A stretch of DNA of 22,414 nt from DATLZM01 sp035559315 (GCA_035559315.1 DATMBJ010000257.1:1-22414), one strand, 5' to 3'. Positions 1 through 7,204 are shown, numbered from the stretch's first letter. Numbers and translations are program-made. Notes: generated by a model from the sequence alone, not told the origin.

Positions 1-903
1 AGGGAGGTGTTCGGCGCGACCGATCCGGTCCGCGGTCCCGGCGATGACGCCGCGGCCCTGCCCGACGGGAACGGTTTCCTGCTGCTCGCGGGCGAGGCGA
101 TCTGGCCGCCCTTCGTCGAGCGCGACCCGTACGGGGCCGGGATCGCGGCCGTCGTCGCCAATGCGAACGACGTGGCCGCGATGGGGGGACGTCCCGTGGC
201 GCTCGTGGACGCCGTGGTCGCCGCCCCGGCCCACGCCCGCCGGGTCCTCGAGGGGATCCGGGCTGCCGCGGACCTCTACCGGATCCCGGTCGTGGGCGGC
301 CACCTCACGGCCCGGGAGGGCCCCGCGGCCCTCTCCGCGTTCATCCTCGGGCGGGCCCGGGCGCTGCTCCCCGCGACCGCGGTCCGGCCGGGGCAGGCGC
401 TGCTGCTCGCGTGCTGCCTCGAGGGGACCCTCCGACCCGAGATCCCCGCGTTCACCTCGGTGGCCGAGCGCGGATCCGCCCTCCCCGACGACCTCGAGCT
501 GCTCCCACGGCTCGCCGAGGAAGGGCGCGTCCGGGCCGCCAAGGACGTGAGCATGGCCGGGATCCTCGGCTCGCTCGCCATGCTGCTCGAGCCGACCGGC
601 GCCGGGGCCGTGGTCCTCCTGGACCGGATCCCGGTCCCGCGGGACGTCCCGACGCCGACCTGGCTCGTGACCTTCCCGACCTTCGGGTTCCTCCTCACGA
701 CGGAGCCGCGCCACGCCGACGCCGTCCGTCGCGCGTTCCTCACGCGCGGGCTCGCGTGCGAGCGGATCGGGCGGACCGACGCCACCGGCCGCCTGCGGGT
801 GCGGCTCGGGGAGGGCGAGGTCGACCTCGGGGCGGTGCGCGGGGTGACCGGGCTCCGCGCCCCAGCTACCCGGAGGCGAACGGCCGGAGGTCGATCGCCA
901 TGA
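1..903 (+). CDS. AIR-synthase-like protein, sll0787 family (5' end outside window)
   Basis: This is a PurM/AIR-synthase-like ATP-binding protein of the type found in Nit1C clusters (sll0787, or the C-terminal half of MSMEG_0567); its substrate is unknown. Visible signatures are GDDAAALPDG near the start, the PurM-like NDVAAMGGRPVALVDAV (about residues 53-69), VVGGHLTARE, and KDVSMAGILGSLAMLLE (about 179-195). The frame is open to base 1. The GTG at 7 has no usable ribosome site, and the usual N-terminal helix before the GDD motif is missing, so the gene very probably begins upstream of the window. Its last 38 nt overlap the 3' end of the GNAT gene on the other strand. In most Nit1C clusters the two are fused or co-directional, so this tail-to-tail layout is unusual. 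Family assignment is fairly firm; function is not. Confidence 0.82.
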   Translation, partial: REVFGATDPVRGPGDDAAALPDGNGFLLLAGEAIWPPFVERDPYGAGIAAVVANANDVAAMGGRPVALVDAVVAAPAHARRVLEGIRAAADLYRIPVVGGHLTAREGPAALSAFILGRARALLPATAVRPGQALLLACCLEGTLRPEIPAFTSVAERGSALPDDLELLPRLAEEGRVRAAKDVSMAGILGSLAMLLEPTGAGAVVLLDRIPVPRDVPTPTWLVTFPTFGFLLTTEPRHADAVRRAFLTRGLACERIGRTDATGRLRVRLGEGEVDLGAVRGVTGLRAPATRRRTAGGRSP

Positions 904-1393
904 GCTGATGGGGACGGCCCACGTACTCCGTGGGTTCGCCCACCCGCTCCCACCCCAGGTGCTCGAAGAAGCGGACGTTGGGCGGCTGGATGTGGGCGAT
1001 CATCCGGTGGCCGCCCCGGGCCGCGGCGGTCCGGACGGCGAAGCGCACCAGCGGCCCGCCCAGGCCGCGGCGGCGGAACGCCGGGAGCACCGCCAGCCGG
1101 TCCCCCTTCCACAGGCCCGGCTCGCTCAGCGGGTAGATCCGGACCGCGCCGCCCGCGACCGGGCCGTAGAGCCCGAGGATGTGGACCGTGGCGGGATCCC
1201 CGTCGTGCTCGTCGCGGTCGCTCCGCTCGAAGAACCCCTGTTCCACCACGAACACCCGCCGCCGGATCTCGTGGTGGATCTCGAGCTCCTCCGCGGTGGC
1301 CGCGATCACGCAGGCGACCTCGAGGTCGCGCCGGAGCGCCGCCTCCGCCTCAGCGGGCCTCGAGAATGGGGAGACGACGGCGACCCGGGACAT
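866..1393 (-). CDS. GNAT-family N-acyltransferase, MSMEG_0567 N-terminal type
   Basis: A 175-aa GNAT acyltransferase. The family hallmarks are RRRVFVVEQGFF followed by SDRDEHD (about residues 44-63), a beta strand with AVRIYPL, then the acyl-CoA pyrophosphate loop RRRGLGGPLV (about 107-116), and the C-terminal NVRFFEHLGWE typical of GNATs. VEQG...DRDEHD is characteristic of the GNAT found beside the radical SAM and AIR-synthase genes of the Nit1C cluster. The substrate is unknown. The ATG start lies inside the end of the radical SAM gene (44-nt overlap), so translation is probably coupled and the two are co-transcribed. It converges on and overlaps the AIR-synthase-like gene. Confidence 0.85.
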   Translation of the reverse strand: MSRVAVVSPFSRPAEAEAALRRDLEVACVIAATAEELEIHHEIRRRVFVVEQGFFERSDRDEHDGDPATVHILGLYGPVAGGAVRIYPLSEPGLWKGDRLAVLPAFRRRGLGGPLVRFAVRTAAARGGHRMIAHIQPPNVRFFEHLGWERVGEPTEYVGRPHQLMAIDLRPFASG

Positions 1394-2510
1394 CCAGGTC
1401 GGGCTCCTCGAACCGGGCGATCGCCGAGCAGGCCTGGCAGCGGGCGCACCCGGCGGCCGTGCCGTGCGCGCCGAGGCCGCGGAGGGCGAGGTACGGCGCG
1501 ACCTTCCGGTACACCGTCTCCACGTAGTCGGGCGGCGGGGGGAGGACGTCGCCGAGGGGCGTGCCCGGGATCGGCCGCAGCGGCACGACGAACGGGTACA
1601 CGCCGAGGTCGGCCGCGCGCCGGCATCCCTCCACGGTGAGGTCGGGGTCCTCGCCCATCCCGAGGATCACGTAGGTCGACACGTGCCCCCGGCCGAACAG
1701 CTCCACCGCCCGCTCCCATGCCCGGAAGTAGCCGTCGATCCCGGTCCGGGCCTTGGCCGGCGCGATCCGAGCCAGCACGTCGGGGTCGAAGGACTCGACG
1801 TGCATCCCGACCGCGTCCACGCCCGACGCCTTCACCTCCTCGAGGACCTCCAGATCCTCCGGGGGCTCGAACTGCACCTCGACGGGGAGGTCCACGGCTT
1901 CCTTGATCGCCGCGGTGCAACGGGCGAGGTACCGCGCGCCCTTGTCCGACCCCCTCGGCGTCCCGGTCGTCAGCGTGACGTCGGCCGCCCCATCCAGTTC
2001 CTTCGCGGCGACGGCCACCTCGGCGAGCTGCTCGGGCTTCTTCACGGGGATCGTCCGCCCGGCCTGGAGCGACAGCTCGATCCCGCAGAACGCGCACTGG
2101 TCGGGCGTGTCCCAGTAGACGCAGGTCTGGATCACGGTGCTCGCGAGCGAGTCGAGGTGGAGCAGGGCGATCTTCCAGTAGGGGATCCCGTCGGCCGTCG
2201 TGAGGTCGTAGAACCGCGGCCGCGGCGGGATCCGCGCGCTCGCCAGGCGCCGGTCTCCGCGGTACAGGGCCCAGCCGTCGCCGTCGGGCCGGAGGACGAA
2301 CGGAGAGCGGGCCACGTACTCGGCCGCGAACGGGAACGTGACCGGAACGCCCTCGACCCAGATCATCCCGGCGTCCGAGGGCCCCGCGCCGCCCCGGCGT
2401 CCCTCCAGGCCCCCGTCCTCCACCCGGACGCCGAGGCTCTGGAGCTCGATGATGAGCCGCCCGACCTCGGGGTCGGATCGGCCCATCCCCTGGGTCACCG
2501 CGGTGCTCAC
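1350..2510 (-). CDS. Radical SAM protein, MSMEG_0568 family
   Basis: A 386-aa radical SAM enzyme of the Nit1C cluster (sll0785/MSMEG_0568 type). The N-terminal ELQSLGVRV and RRGGAGPSD are family hallmarks. The cluster cysteines are C130, C139 and C142, a CX8CX2C spacing rather than the usual CX3CX2C. A GMHVESFDPDVLARI segment and LGMGEDPDLT follow in the barrel. A second cysteine group, C355, C358 and C361 (GCARCQACS), near the C-terminus could bind another Fe-S cluster. The reaction is unknown; the family is linked to nitrile or cyanide nitrogen use by cluster context. It starts at GTG, 10 nt after the amidohydrolase stop, and runs into the GNAT gene, so the three form one operon. Confidence 0.88.
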   Translation of the reverse strand: MSTAVTQGMGRSDPEVGRLIIELQSLGVRVEDGGLEGRRGGAGPSDAGMIWVEGVPVTFPFAAEYVARSPFVLRPDGDGWALYRGDRRLASARIPPRPRFYDLTTADGIPYWKIALLHLDSLASTVIQTCVYWDTPDQCAFCGIELSLQAGRTIPVKKPEQLAEVAVAAKELDGAADVTLTTGTPRGSDKGARYLARCTAAIKEAVDLPVEVQFEPPEDLEVLEEVKASGVDAVGMHVESFDPDVLARIAPAKARTGIDGYFRAWERAVELFGRGHVSTYVILGMGEDPDLTVEGCRRAADLGVYPFVVPLRPIPGTPLGDVLPPPPDYVETVYRKVAPYLALRGLGAHGTAAGCARCQACSAIARFEEPDLDVPGRRRLPILEAR

Positions 2511-2520
2511 CAGCGCGCCT

Positions 2521-3387
2521 TCACGCCTTGGGCCCGTAGAGCTCCTCGAAGTTCCGATACAGGATCCGTTCCTTGAGCTCCTGGCTCACCCCGCGGGCGC
2601 CGGCGATCTTGTAGTACTCGCCCCAGAAGTCGCTCCACGGCTCGTCGGACGCGAACAGCACCCGGTCGTGGCCCACGCCGCGCCGTTCGATCTCGGTCAT
2701 GAGCCAGCGCGGCCCGAACCCCACCGACCACGTCGTGTCGGTGTAGACCTTGTAGCCCTGCTCCACCCAGTCCAGGAACCTCGGGACGAGCTTGATGTGC
2801 CCGCTCACCCCCCCGCCGAAGTGGACCAGGTAGATCTTCACGCGCTTCCCGTAGCGCTCGACCATCGGGATGTAGTTGTTGATGTCCGACGCCCCGCCCG
2901 GGCTCGTGTGGAAGTGGAAGACGAGGTCGTGCTCCTCGGCGGCCCTGAAGCAGGCCTCGGCGATCTCGGTGGTCGCCTCGTCCCACTCGTCCGGGTTGGG
3001 CGTGCCGCCCAGGAGGAACGTCGTCTTCAGCGCGACGACGCCCCGCTCGCCGACGTGGGAGAGGGCCTCCATCGTCCGTTCCTTGTTCTCGGGGAGGAAC
3101 GACACCCACAACCCGCCCAGGACCCGGTCGCTCGCCTGGCACGCCTCGAGGACCAGCGGGTTCAGGCTGAACGGCTGCTCCTGCCTGGGGATCCCGTAGT
3201 TGGTGAGGACCAGGCCGCGCTCGACCCCGTAACGGTCCAGGTGGTCCTTCACGTAGTCCTCCACCGTGGGGAACTCGTAGACCGTCGGGTTCACTGGCTC
3301 GGGCAGGTTGTAGTACCGCCACGGCTCCATGAACCCGATGTGGCTGTGGCCGTCGATGACCCTCCCGGCTACCCGCTCCTGCGCCAT
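2521..3387 (-). CDS. TIM-barrel amidohydrolase (Amidohydro_2 type)
   Basis: A 288-aa metal-dependent hydrolase or decarboxylase of the Amidohydro_2 group. Putative metal ligands are the DGHSH motif (H14, H16), the HFH strand (H158, H160), H189 in VHFGGG and D248 in ASDEPW; K121 is a possible bridging lysine. There is no signal peptide, so it should be cytoplasmic. It heads an operon with the radical SAM and GNAT genes (10-nt gap), the position where Nit1C clusters usually hold a nitrilase, so it may act on an amide, a carboxylated product or a cyclic intermediate of that pathway. That is inference; the fold could equally be a decarboxylase. A GGGAGG ribosome site precedes the ATG, and a low-GC promoter-like element lies at 3421-3456. 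Confidence 0.75.
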   Translation of the reverse strand: MAQERVAGRVIDGHSHIGFMEPWRYYNLPEPVNPTVYEFPTVEDYVKDHLDRYGVERGLVLTNYGIPRQEQPFSLNPLVLEACQASDRVLGGLWVSFLPENKERTMEALSHVGERGVVALKTTFLLGGTPNPDEWDEATTEIAEACFRAAEEHDLVFHFHTSPGGASDINNYIPMVERYGKRVKIYLVHFGGGVSGHIKLVPRFLDWVEQGYKVYTDTTWSVGFGPRWLMTEIERRGVGHDRVLFASDEPWSDFWGEYYKIAGARGVSQELKERILYRNFEELYGPKA

Positions 3388-3420
3388 GCCGCCTCCCGGT
3401 TCGCTCCCCGGGCCGCCTCC

Positions 3421-3456
3421 GGCCCTTTACTTTAGGAAACGAGTCTCTACCAATCC
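3421..3456. repeat. Left copy of inverted promoter-like element; likely amidohydrolase promoter
   Basis: This low-GC island starts with GGCCCTTTACTTT on the + strand and continues with a GAGTCT...CTACC.ATCC pattern. A similar element lies at 4170-4206 in inverted orientation, with an identical 13-base end. Read on the - strand, TAAAGT (3434-3429) is a plausible -10 box for the amidohydrolase operon, giving a leader of about 35 nt. The strong local drop in GC supports a regulatory role; the exact promoter is uncertain. Confidence 0.5.
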
Positions 3457-3489
3457 TGTCCCTGCCGCCGCCCGCTGTCAACCGGGGAT

Positions 3490-3524
3490 GGCCGTCTCGG
3501 CCGAGGTCGTGCCCCGCCCGGGGC
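3490..3524. other. Two GC-rich hairpins in the 227-bp gap downstream of amiS-like gene
   Basis: GGCCG-TCT-CGGCC (3490-3502) and GCCCCG-CC-CGGGGC (3511-3524) are perfect inverted repeats past the end of the AmiS-like gene. There is no T-run, so they are not classical intrinsic terminators, but they could slow or end transcription before the amidohydrolase promoter. The remainder of 3388-3614 shows no gene. Confidence 0.3.
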
Positions 3525-3614
3525 CGGGTACGGGCGAGAGGACCACCGGGGCACGCCCCGCATCGCCGGGGACCCCCTGGGCCCCCAGCCCTCCTCGCCG
3601 ACGCGCCTCCGCCC

Positions 3615-4142
3615 CTAGGGGATGGACCGCCCGAGGGCGAGGATGACCGCGGGGGTCCAGAAGGTGTACGTGGCCGTGATGACGAGCAGGATCCCCAGGG
3701 CCTTGGGGTTGAACCTGCCGTAGGTCGTGGCGGTGATCGCCAGGAAGACGATCGCCCACACGATCAGGATCGACCGGAACATCCAACCCCCGGCGAAGAC
3801 GTTCCAGTAGAAGAGCGGGACGAGGGCGACGGCGAAGGCCACGTTCCCGAGGGGCCGGAGGTCCAGCCCCAGGATCTCCGTGACGCCGAGGAACGTGAAG
3901 AACGTCGCGTAGATCGCGACCAGCCCTCCGATGAGGATGGATCCCTCGCCCGCGAGGCCCTGCGAGAGGATGTCGAAGGCCTGCAAGAAGTCCACCACGC
4001 CGGCGGCCAAGGTGACCCAGCCGACGGCCCGGAGGGGATCGGTGCCCCCTTCCTTGGGAGAGGACCCGATCCCCAGGAAGTACAGCGCGTTGGCCCACAC
4101 CGCGAGGCCGGTCACGAAGAACACGATCGTGATGGGCGGCAT
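3615..4142 (-). CDS. AmiS/UreI-type amide or urea channel
   Basis: A 175-aa integral membrane protein with about six hydrophobic segments and almost no soluble part. The pattern FLGVTEILGLDLRPLGNVAF, then a segment ending in FY, then an RSILIVWAIVFL helix resembles AmiS/UreI channels, which have a GLDxRxLGW motif and are usually 170-210 aa. Such channels move short-chain amides or urea across the inner membrane. The start is the ATG at 4142, preceded by AGGAGG with 7-nt spacing. It has its own promoter (4172-4201) and lies between the Sll0783-like gene set and the amidohydrolase. A channel for small amides fits the nitrogen-scavenging context. Similarity is by pattern only, so the transported molecule is unproven. 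Confidence 0.7.
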   Translation of the reverse strand: MPPITIVFFVTGLAVWANALYFLGIGSSPKEGGTDPLRAVGWVTLAAGVVDFLQAFDILSQGLAGEGSILIGGLVAIYATFFTFLGVTEILGLDLRPLGNVAFAVALVPLFYWNVFAGGWMFRSILIVWAIVFLAITATTYGRFNPKALGILLVITATYTFWTPAVILALGRSIP

Positions 4143-4169
4143 CCCCCCACCTCCTGGAGCCCGTCTTTC

Positions 4170-4206
4170 GGATAGTAGAAAAGACTTCGTACCAAAGTAA
4201 AGGGCC
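4170..4206. repeat. Right copy of inverted promoter-like element
   Basis: Read on the - strand this begins GGCCCTTTACTTT and ends CTACTATCC. It matches the element at 3421-3456 in inverted orientation. The two copies flank the AmiS-like gene. Within it, ACTTCGTACCAAAGT (4184-4198) is an imperfect palindrome centred on GTAC, suggesting a repressor or activator site overlapping the promoter. Confidence 0.5.
4172..4201 (-). promoter_or_regulatory. Promoter of the AmiS-like gene
   Basis: On the - strand, -35 TTTACT (4201-4196) and -10 TACTAT (4177-4172) are separated by 18 nt. The predicted start site gives a leader of about 20 nt that includes the AGGAGG ribosome site. The same CTACTATCCGAAA string, -10 included, occurs in the promoter of the comA-like gene at 19706. 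Confidence 0.6.
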
Positions 4207-4270
4207 CTCTGCGCTCCGACCGGGGATCGACGGCCCGGCCGAACGAACGGACCGCGTCCCCGGAGGCGGC

Positions 4271-4966
4271 CTATCGCGGCGGGTCCGACGGTTCGCGGTC
4301 CGGGCCCGGCCGCTGCCGAGCCCGCTCGATCGCCCGCCGCCACTCCGCAGGATCGCGGAGCACGACGCGCTCCCCCTCCCCGAGGATCTCGCCGGATCTC
4401 GGATCGAGACGGAGGACCTCGACCCCGTAGAGCGCGCCCTCGGAGTCGGGGTCGGGCTCGACGAAGAGGTGCACGCCCAGGCCGTCGACGAGGCGCATCT
4501 CGACGCGCCGGTAGGGCTCCGGGTACGGCATCGGGGGGTCCCCCGCGATCCCTCGTTCGGCGAGGACGACCCAGGCAGACCCGGCCCGCTCGGCCTCCTC
4601 GATCCGCCGCCGGCGCTCACGTCGGGCGGCCTCCGCCGCGAGCTCCCGGTGGCGGAGCGCGAACGCCGCACCGGCCACGAGCTCCGGCTCGCCCTCCTCG
4701 AAGGGCCCGGGCTCCCGGGCGAGGGCCTCGCGCGCGAGCTCGGGGCCACGCTCCCACGCTCGAGCCAGCGCCTCCGCGTCCGGGATCGCCCGGAGGCGGT
4801 CCGCGATCGCCCGCACGACGCGCATGCGGGCGACGGTGCGGTCGGGGTCGACCAGCATCCCTGGGTAGAGGCGGCGCTCGGCCTCCTCCCAGCGCCGCAC
4901 GAGGTCCGGCACGGGGGCCCCGGGCCCCCTCCCCGCGGCCCCCGAGCCGGATGGTGCCCAGATCAC
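4271..4966 (-). CDS. Uncharacterised protein, charged helical N-terminal half
   Basis: A 231-aa protein that I do not recognise. A Gly/Pro-rich N-terminus is followed by long Arg/Glu/Ala-rich stretches (about residues 25-130), likely helical. A more beta-like C-terminal part follows, with PYRRVEMRLVDGLGVHLFVE and DPRSGEILGEGERVVL. There is no signal peptide, membrane segment or clear catalytic motif. The GTG start overlaps the stop of the Sll0783-like gene (GTGA), so the two are translationally coupled and the protein probably works with it. The C-terminal part looks like a small-ligand or regulatory domain, but that is a guess. Confidence 0.65.
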   Translation of the reverse strand: MIWAPSGSGAAGRGPGAPVPDLVRRWEEAERRLYPGMLVDPDRTVARMRVVRAIADRLRAIPDAEALARAWERGPELAREALAREPGPFEEGEPELVAGAAFALRHRELAAEAARRERRRRIEEAERAGSAWVVLAERGIAGDPPMPYPEPYRRVEMRLVDGLGVHLFVEPDPDSEGALYGVEVLRLDPRSGEILGEGERVVLRDPAEWRRAIERARQRPGPDREPSDPPR

Positions 4967-5448
4967 AGGTTCCAGGTGTGCATCACGAACGCCCGCTCGC
5001 GGTAGGCCTGGAGCGCGGCGTCCAGGACGTCGCGGGGGTGGATCGGCTTCACGCCCTCCATGAAGTCCGTCTCCCGGAAGCCGTACAGCGCGGCCGCGGA
5101 GAACCGGCAGGCGTAGACCTTCCCCCCCTCGTCCATGATGGTCTGGAGCTGCTTGTTCAGGTTGAGGTGCCCGGGGAACGCCTCGTCCCCGACCTTGGGG
5201 AACCCCCGGGTCGCCGAGGCGATCAGCGAACCCGGCCCGAACAGGACGATGCTCACGTCGAACCCCTTGCGGACCAGCCGGGTGGCCGTGAGGAGGTTGA
5301 CGAGGACCACCGAGTTCTCGAAGGGGACGGAGTGGATGAACACGTACGCCTTCTCCCCGGGCTCGGCCTGGATGTCCGGGAAGACCTTCTCCTCGTAGTC
5401 GACGATCGCGTCCCCAGGCTGCACCCGCTCACCTACGATCTCCGCCAC
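4963..5448 (-). CDS. MSMEG_0572/Sll0783 family nitrogen-starvation response protein
   Basis: A 161-aa DsrE-like alpha/beta protein, matching the small conserved protein that opens Nit1C clusters (sll0783 in Synechocystis, nitrogen-responsive there; MSMEG_0572). Features are DYEEKVFPD near the N-terminus, FIHSVPFENSVVLVNLLTAT, then GFDVSIVLFGPGS, and a conserved cysteine in VYACRFSAAALYGF. The biochemical role is unknown. The frame extends to an ATG at 5475, but the GTG at 5448 is preferred because AGGAGG lies 7 nt before it. It is 34 nt downstream of the 87-aa gene and coupled to the next gene by a GTGA overlap. Assignment to the family is confident. Confidence 0.87.
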   Translation of the reverse strand: MAEIVGERVQPGDAIVDYEEKVFPDIQAEPGEKAYVFIHSVPFENSVVLVNLLTATRLVRKGFDVSIVLFGPGSLIASATRGFPKVGDEAFPGHLNLNKQLQTIMDEGGKVYACRFSAAALYGFRETDFMEGVKPIHPRDVLDAALQAYRERAFVMHTWNL

Positions 5449-5482
5449 GGCGGAACCTCCTTCCCGTCGAGCCACGGACCCA

Positions 5483-5746
5483 TCACCGACCGGCCGGCGC
5501 GGGGCTGGGCGGACCCCGCTCCCGCCACCGTCGCCGGTGGCTACCCGGGAGCGTCCGCATCACCCACCACCTGAGGCGCCAGGGAAGCAGGCGGTAGATC
5601 GGGACGAACACCCGTCGCCAGAAGAACCCGGCCGGACCCCGATGGATCGGCCGGTACGGCCGCCCGGCCCGCCGCGCCATCTCCTCCTGCGCCGCCTCGA
5701 GCAGCGCGTCCTCGGCGCGGCGGCGGAGCCAGGCGGCCGGCCGCAT
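5483..5746 (-). CDS. Small basic uncharacterised protein
   Basis: An 87-aa protein very rich in Arg and Trp. It has a helical N-terminus (MRPAAWLRRRAEDALLEAAQ), a central aromatic stretch FFWRRVFVPIYRLLPWRLRW (residues 41-60) that could lie on a membrane surface, and a basic proline-rich tail. I do not recognise a family. Its ATG overlaps the stop of the flavoprotein gene (TGATG), which implies coupled translation and makes it a likely real gene, possibly an accessory or membrane-tethering factor for that enzyme. Confidence 0.6.
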   Translation of the reverse strand: MRPAAWLRRRAEDALLEAAQEEMARRAGRPYRPIHRGPAGFFWRRVFVPIYRLLPWRLRWWVMRTLPGSHRRRWRERGPPSPAPAGR

Positions 5747-7149
5747 CAGCCCCTCCCGGAGAGGGCCGCCACGCCCTGCTGGGCGGCGAGGGCGATCGGC
5801 TCGTTCAGGGCCCCGATCGGCGGCGAGTACACGTTCTCCATCGTGGCCAGGTCCTCGGCCCGGGCCCGGAGCCGGATGCACATCCCGAGGAAGTCGGCCC
5901 GCTCCTTGATCCCCTCGCCCCCGACCATCTGGCCCCCGAGCAGATGGTGCTCGTCGGGGTCGAACAGCAGCTTCACGCGGATCTTCCGCACACCGGGGTA
6001 GTACCGGGCCCGGGAGATCCCCTCCGCGACCCCCACGACGTGAGGGATCCCCAGGGCCTTCGCGGTGGTCTCCCCGAAGGACGCACCCCCGATCATCCAC
6101 GTGCCCGCCACCATCCCCCAGGGCACGTAGACCGGCTGGTAGGTGCGGTCGCCCCCCGCCAGGTTCGTGCCCGCCACCTTGCCCTGCGCATACGCGTGGC
6201 TGCCCGTGAGCCCGGTCAGGGGGATCCGGGCCAGCTCGTGGGGGATCTCGGCACAATCCCCCGCCGCCCACACCCCCGGGACGTCCGTAGCCATCCGCTC
6301 GTCGACGATGATCCCGCCGGTCGACCCGATGGGGATCCTGGCCCTCCGGGCGAGCGTGTTGTTCGGGCGCTTGTGCGTGCACACCACGACGACGTCGGCG
6401 GGGATCTCCCCCTCGGTGGTCCGGACGGCCCGCACCCGTCCATCGCCGACGTAGGCCTCGACCTGGGTGTTGAGGTGGAGCTTCACCCCCATCTCCACCC
6501 ACGACTCCTCCACCGGCTGCATGATGTCTGGGTCGCCCACGTCGGCGAGGGGCCAGGGCCGCGGGTCCACGAGGTGGGTCTCGATCCCCCGGTGCGCGAG
6601 GGCGGTCACCATCTCGAGGCCGAGCGGCGTCGCCTCCTGCACCACCGCGGTCCTCGCCCCGTCGAGGACCCGGTCCCACTCCATCGCCCGCCGGATGTTC
6701 TTCACGTAATACAGCCCCTCGAGGTCCGCGCCGGGGATCGCTGGGGCCTCGTAGTCGAACCCGGAAGCGATCACGAGGAGATCGAAGCCCACCCGCTCCC
6801 CCTCGCCGTACACGCGCTCCAGGAGCTCCCGGTGCCGCTTCGTGTCGAACGCGAGGTCTCCCCGCGGCAGGACCGTGACCTCCCGGCGGTCCAGGTCGAT
6901 CGAGGTCACGAGGGTCTCGTACCGGATGTCGATGCCGATCGCCTCGTAGTGCTCCTTGCCCTGGAGGAAGAGCTTCTCGAAGCTCTCGATCTCCCGCCCG
7001 TGCACGTAGGGGATCCCGCAGGGGCTGTACGCCGCGTCCTCATACTCCGTGAAGACCAACACCTCGAGGCTGGGGTCGGTCTGCTTGGCGGCGCCCGCGG
7101 CCCCGATGCCGGCGGCCCCTCCTCCGATCACGACGACCCGGCCGGGCAA
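5746..7149 (-). CDS. FAD/NAD(P)-dependent disulfide reductase, CoA-disulfide reductase type
   Basis: A 467-aa flavoprotein of the pyridine-nucleotide disulfide oxidoreductase class. The N-terminal FAD fold is VVVIGGGAAGIGAAGAA. The single redox cysteine lies in YSPCGIPYV (C44), as in CoA-disulfide reductases and NADH oxidases, not the CXXXXC pair of glutathione reductase or 2-ketopropyl-CoM carboxylase. An NAD(P)-binding region (HLVDPRPWPLADVGDPDIM) and the second FAD motif GVWAAGDCAEIPHE follow, then a dimerisation domain. The TTG at 7149 is preferred over the GTG at 7221: GGAGGAGG precedes it with good spacing, and the likely promoter lies between the two. It heads an operon with the 87-aa and Sll0783-like genes. 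The substrate may be CoA disulfide or another low-molecular-weight disulfide. Confidence 0.8.
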   Translation of the reverse strand: MPGRVVVIGGGAAGIGAAGAAKQTDPSLEVLVFTEYEDAAYSPCGIPYVHGREIESFEKLFLQGKEHYEAIGIDIRYETLVTSIDLDRREVTVLPRGDLAFDTKRHRELLERVYGEGERVGFDLLVIASGFDYEAPAIPGADLEGLYYVKNIRRAMEWDRVLDGARTAVVQEATPLGLEMVTALAHRGIETHLVDPRPWPLADVGDPDIMQPVEESWVEMGVKLHLNTQVEAYVGDGRVRAVRTTEGEIPADVVVVCTHKRPNNTLARRARIPIGSTGGIIVDERMATDVPGVWAAGDCAEIPHELARIPLTGLTGSHAYAQGKVAGTNLAGGDRTYQPVYVPWGMVAGTWMIGGASFGETTAKALGIPHVVGVAEGISRARYYPGVRKIRVKLLFDPDEHHLLGGQMVGGEGIKERADFLGMCIRLRARAEDLATMENVYSPPIGALNEPIALAAQQGVAALSGRG

Positions 7150-7194
7150 ATCCTCGATCCTCCTCCCGCCTCCTTGGCGGCCCGAAGGCCCATC

Positions 7195-7201
7195 TACTAT
7201 A
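7195..7201. promoter_or_regulatory. Overlapping divergent -10 boxes between flavoprotein and regulator genes
   Basis: On the + strand TACTAT (7195-7200) is a -10 box for the regulator operon, with a leader of about 55 nt. On the - strand TATAGT (7201-7196) is a -10 box for the flavoprotein operon, with a leader of about 40 nt. The two overlap by five bases, so the promoters should exclude each other. Neither has a strong -35. Confidence 0.45.
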
Positions 7202-7204
7202 TTC

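Noticed and set aside
1179..2576. Long + strand open frame opposite the radical SAM gene
   Set aside because: No family signature, and the - strand codes for a clear MSMEG_0568-type protein.
3421..4206. Small transposable element with terminal inverted repeats
   Set aside because: No transposase or target-site duplication is seen. The repeats are only partly similar and at least one is a good promoter, so shared regulation is the simpler reading.
5746..7149. 2-ketopropyl-CoM oxidoreductase/carboxylase
   Set aside because: It would fit a CoM context, but the enzyme has a single-cysteine SPCGIPY motif rather than the CXXXXC pair of that enzyme.
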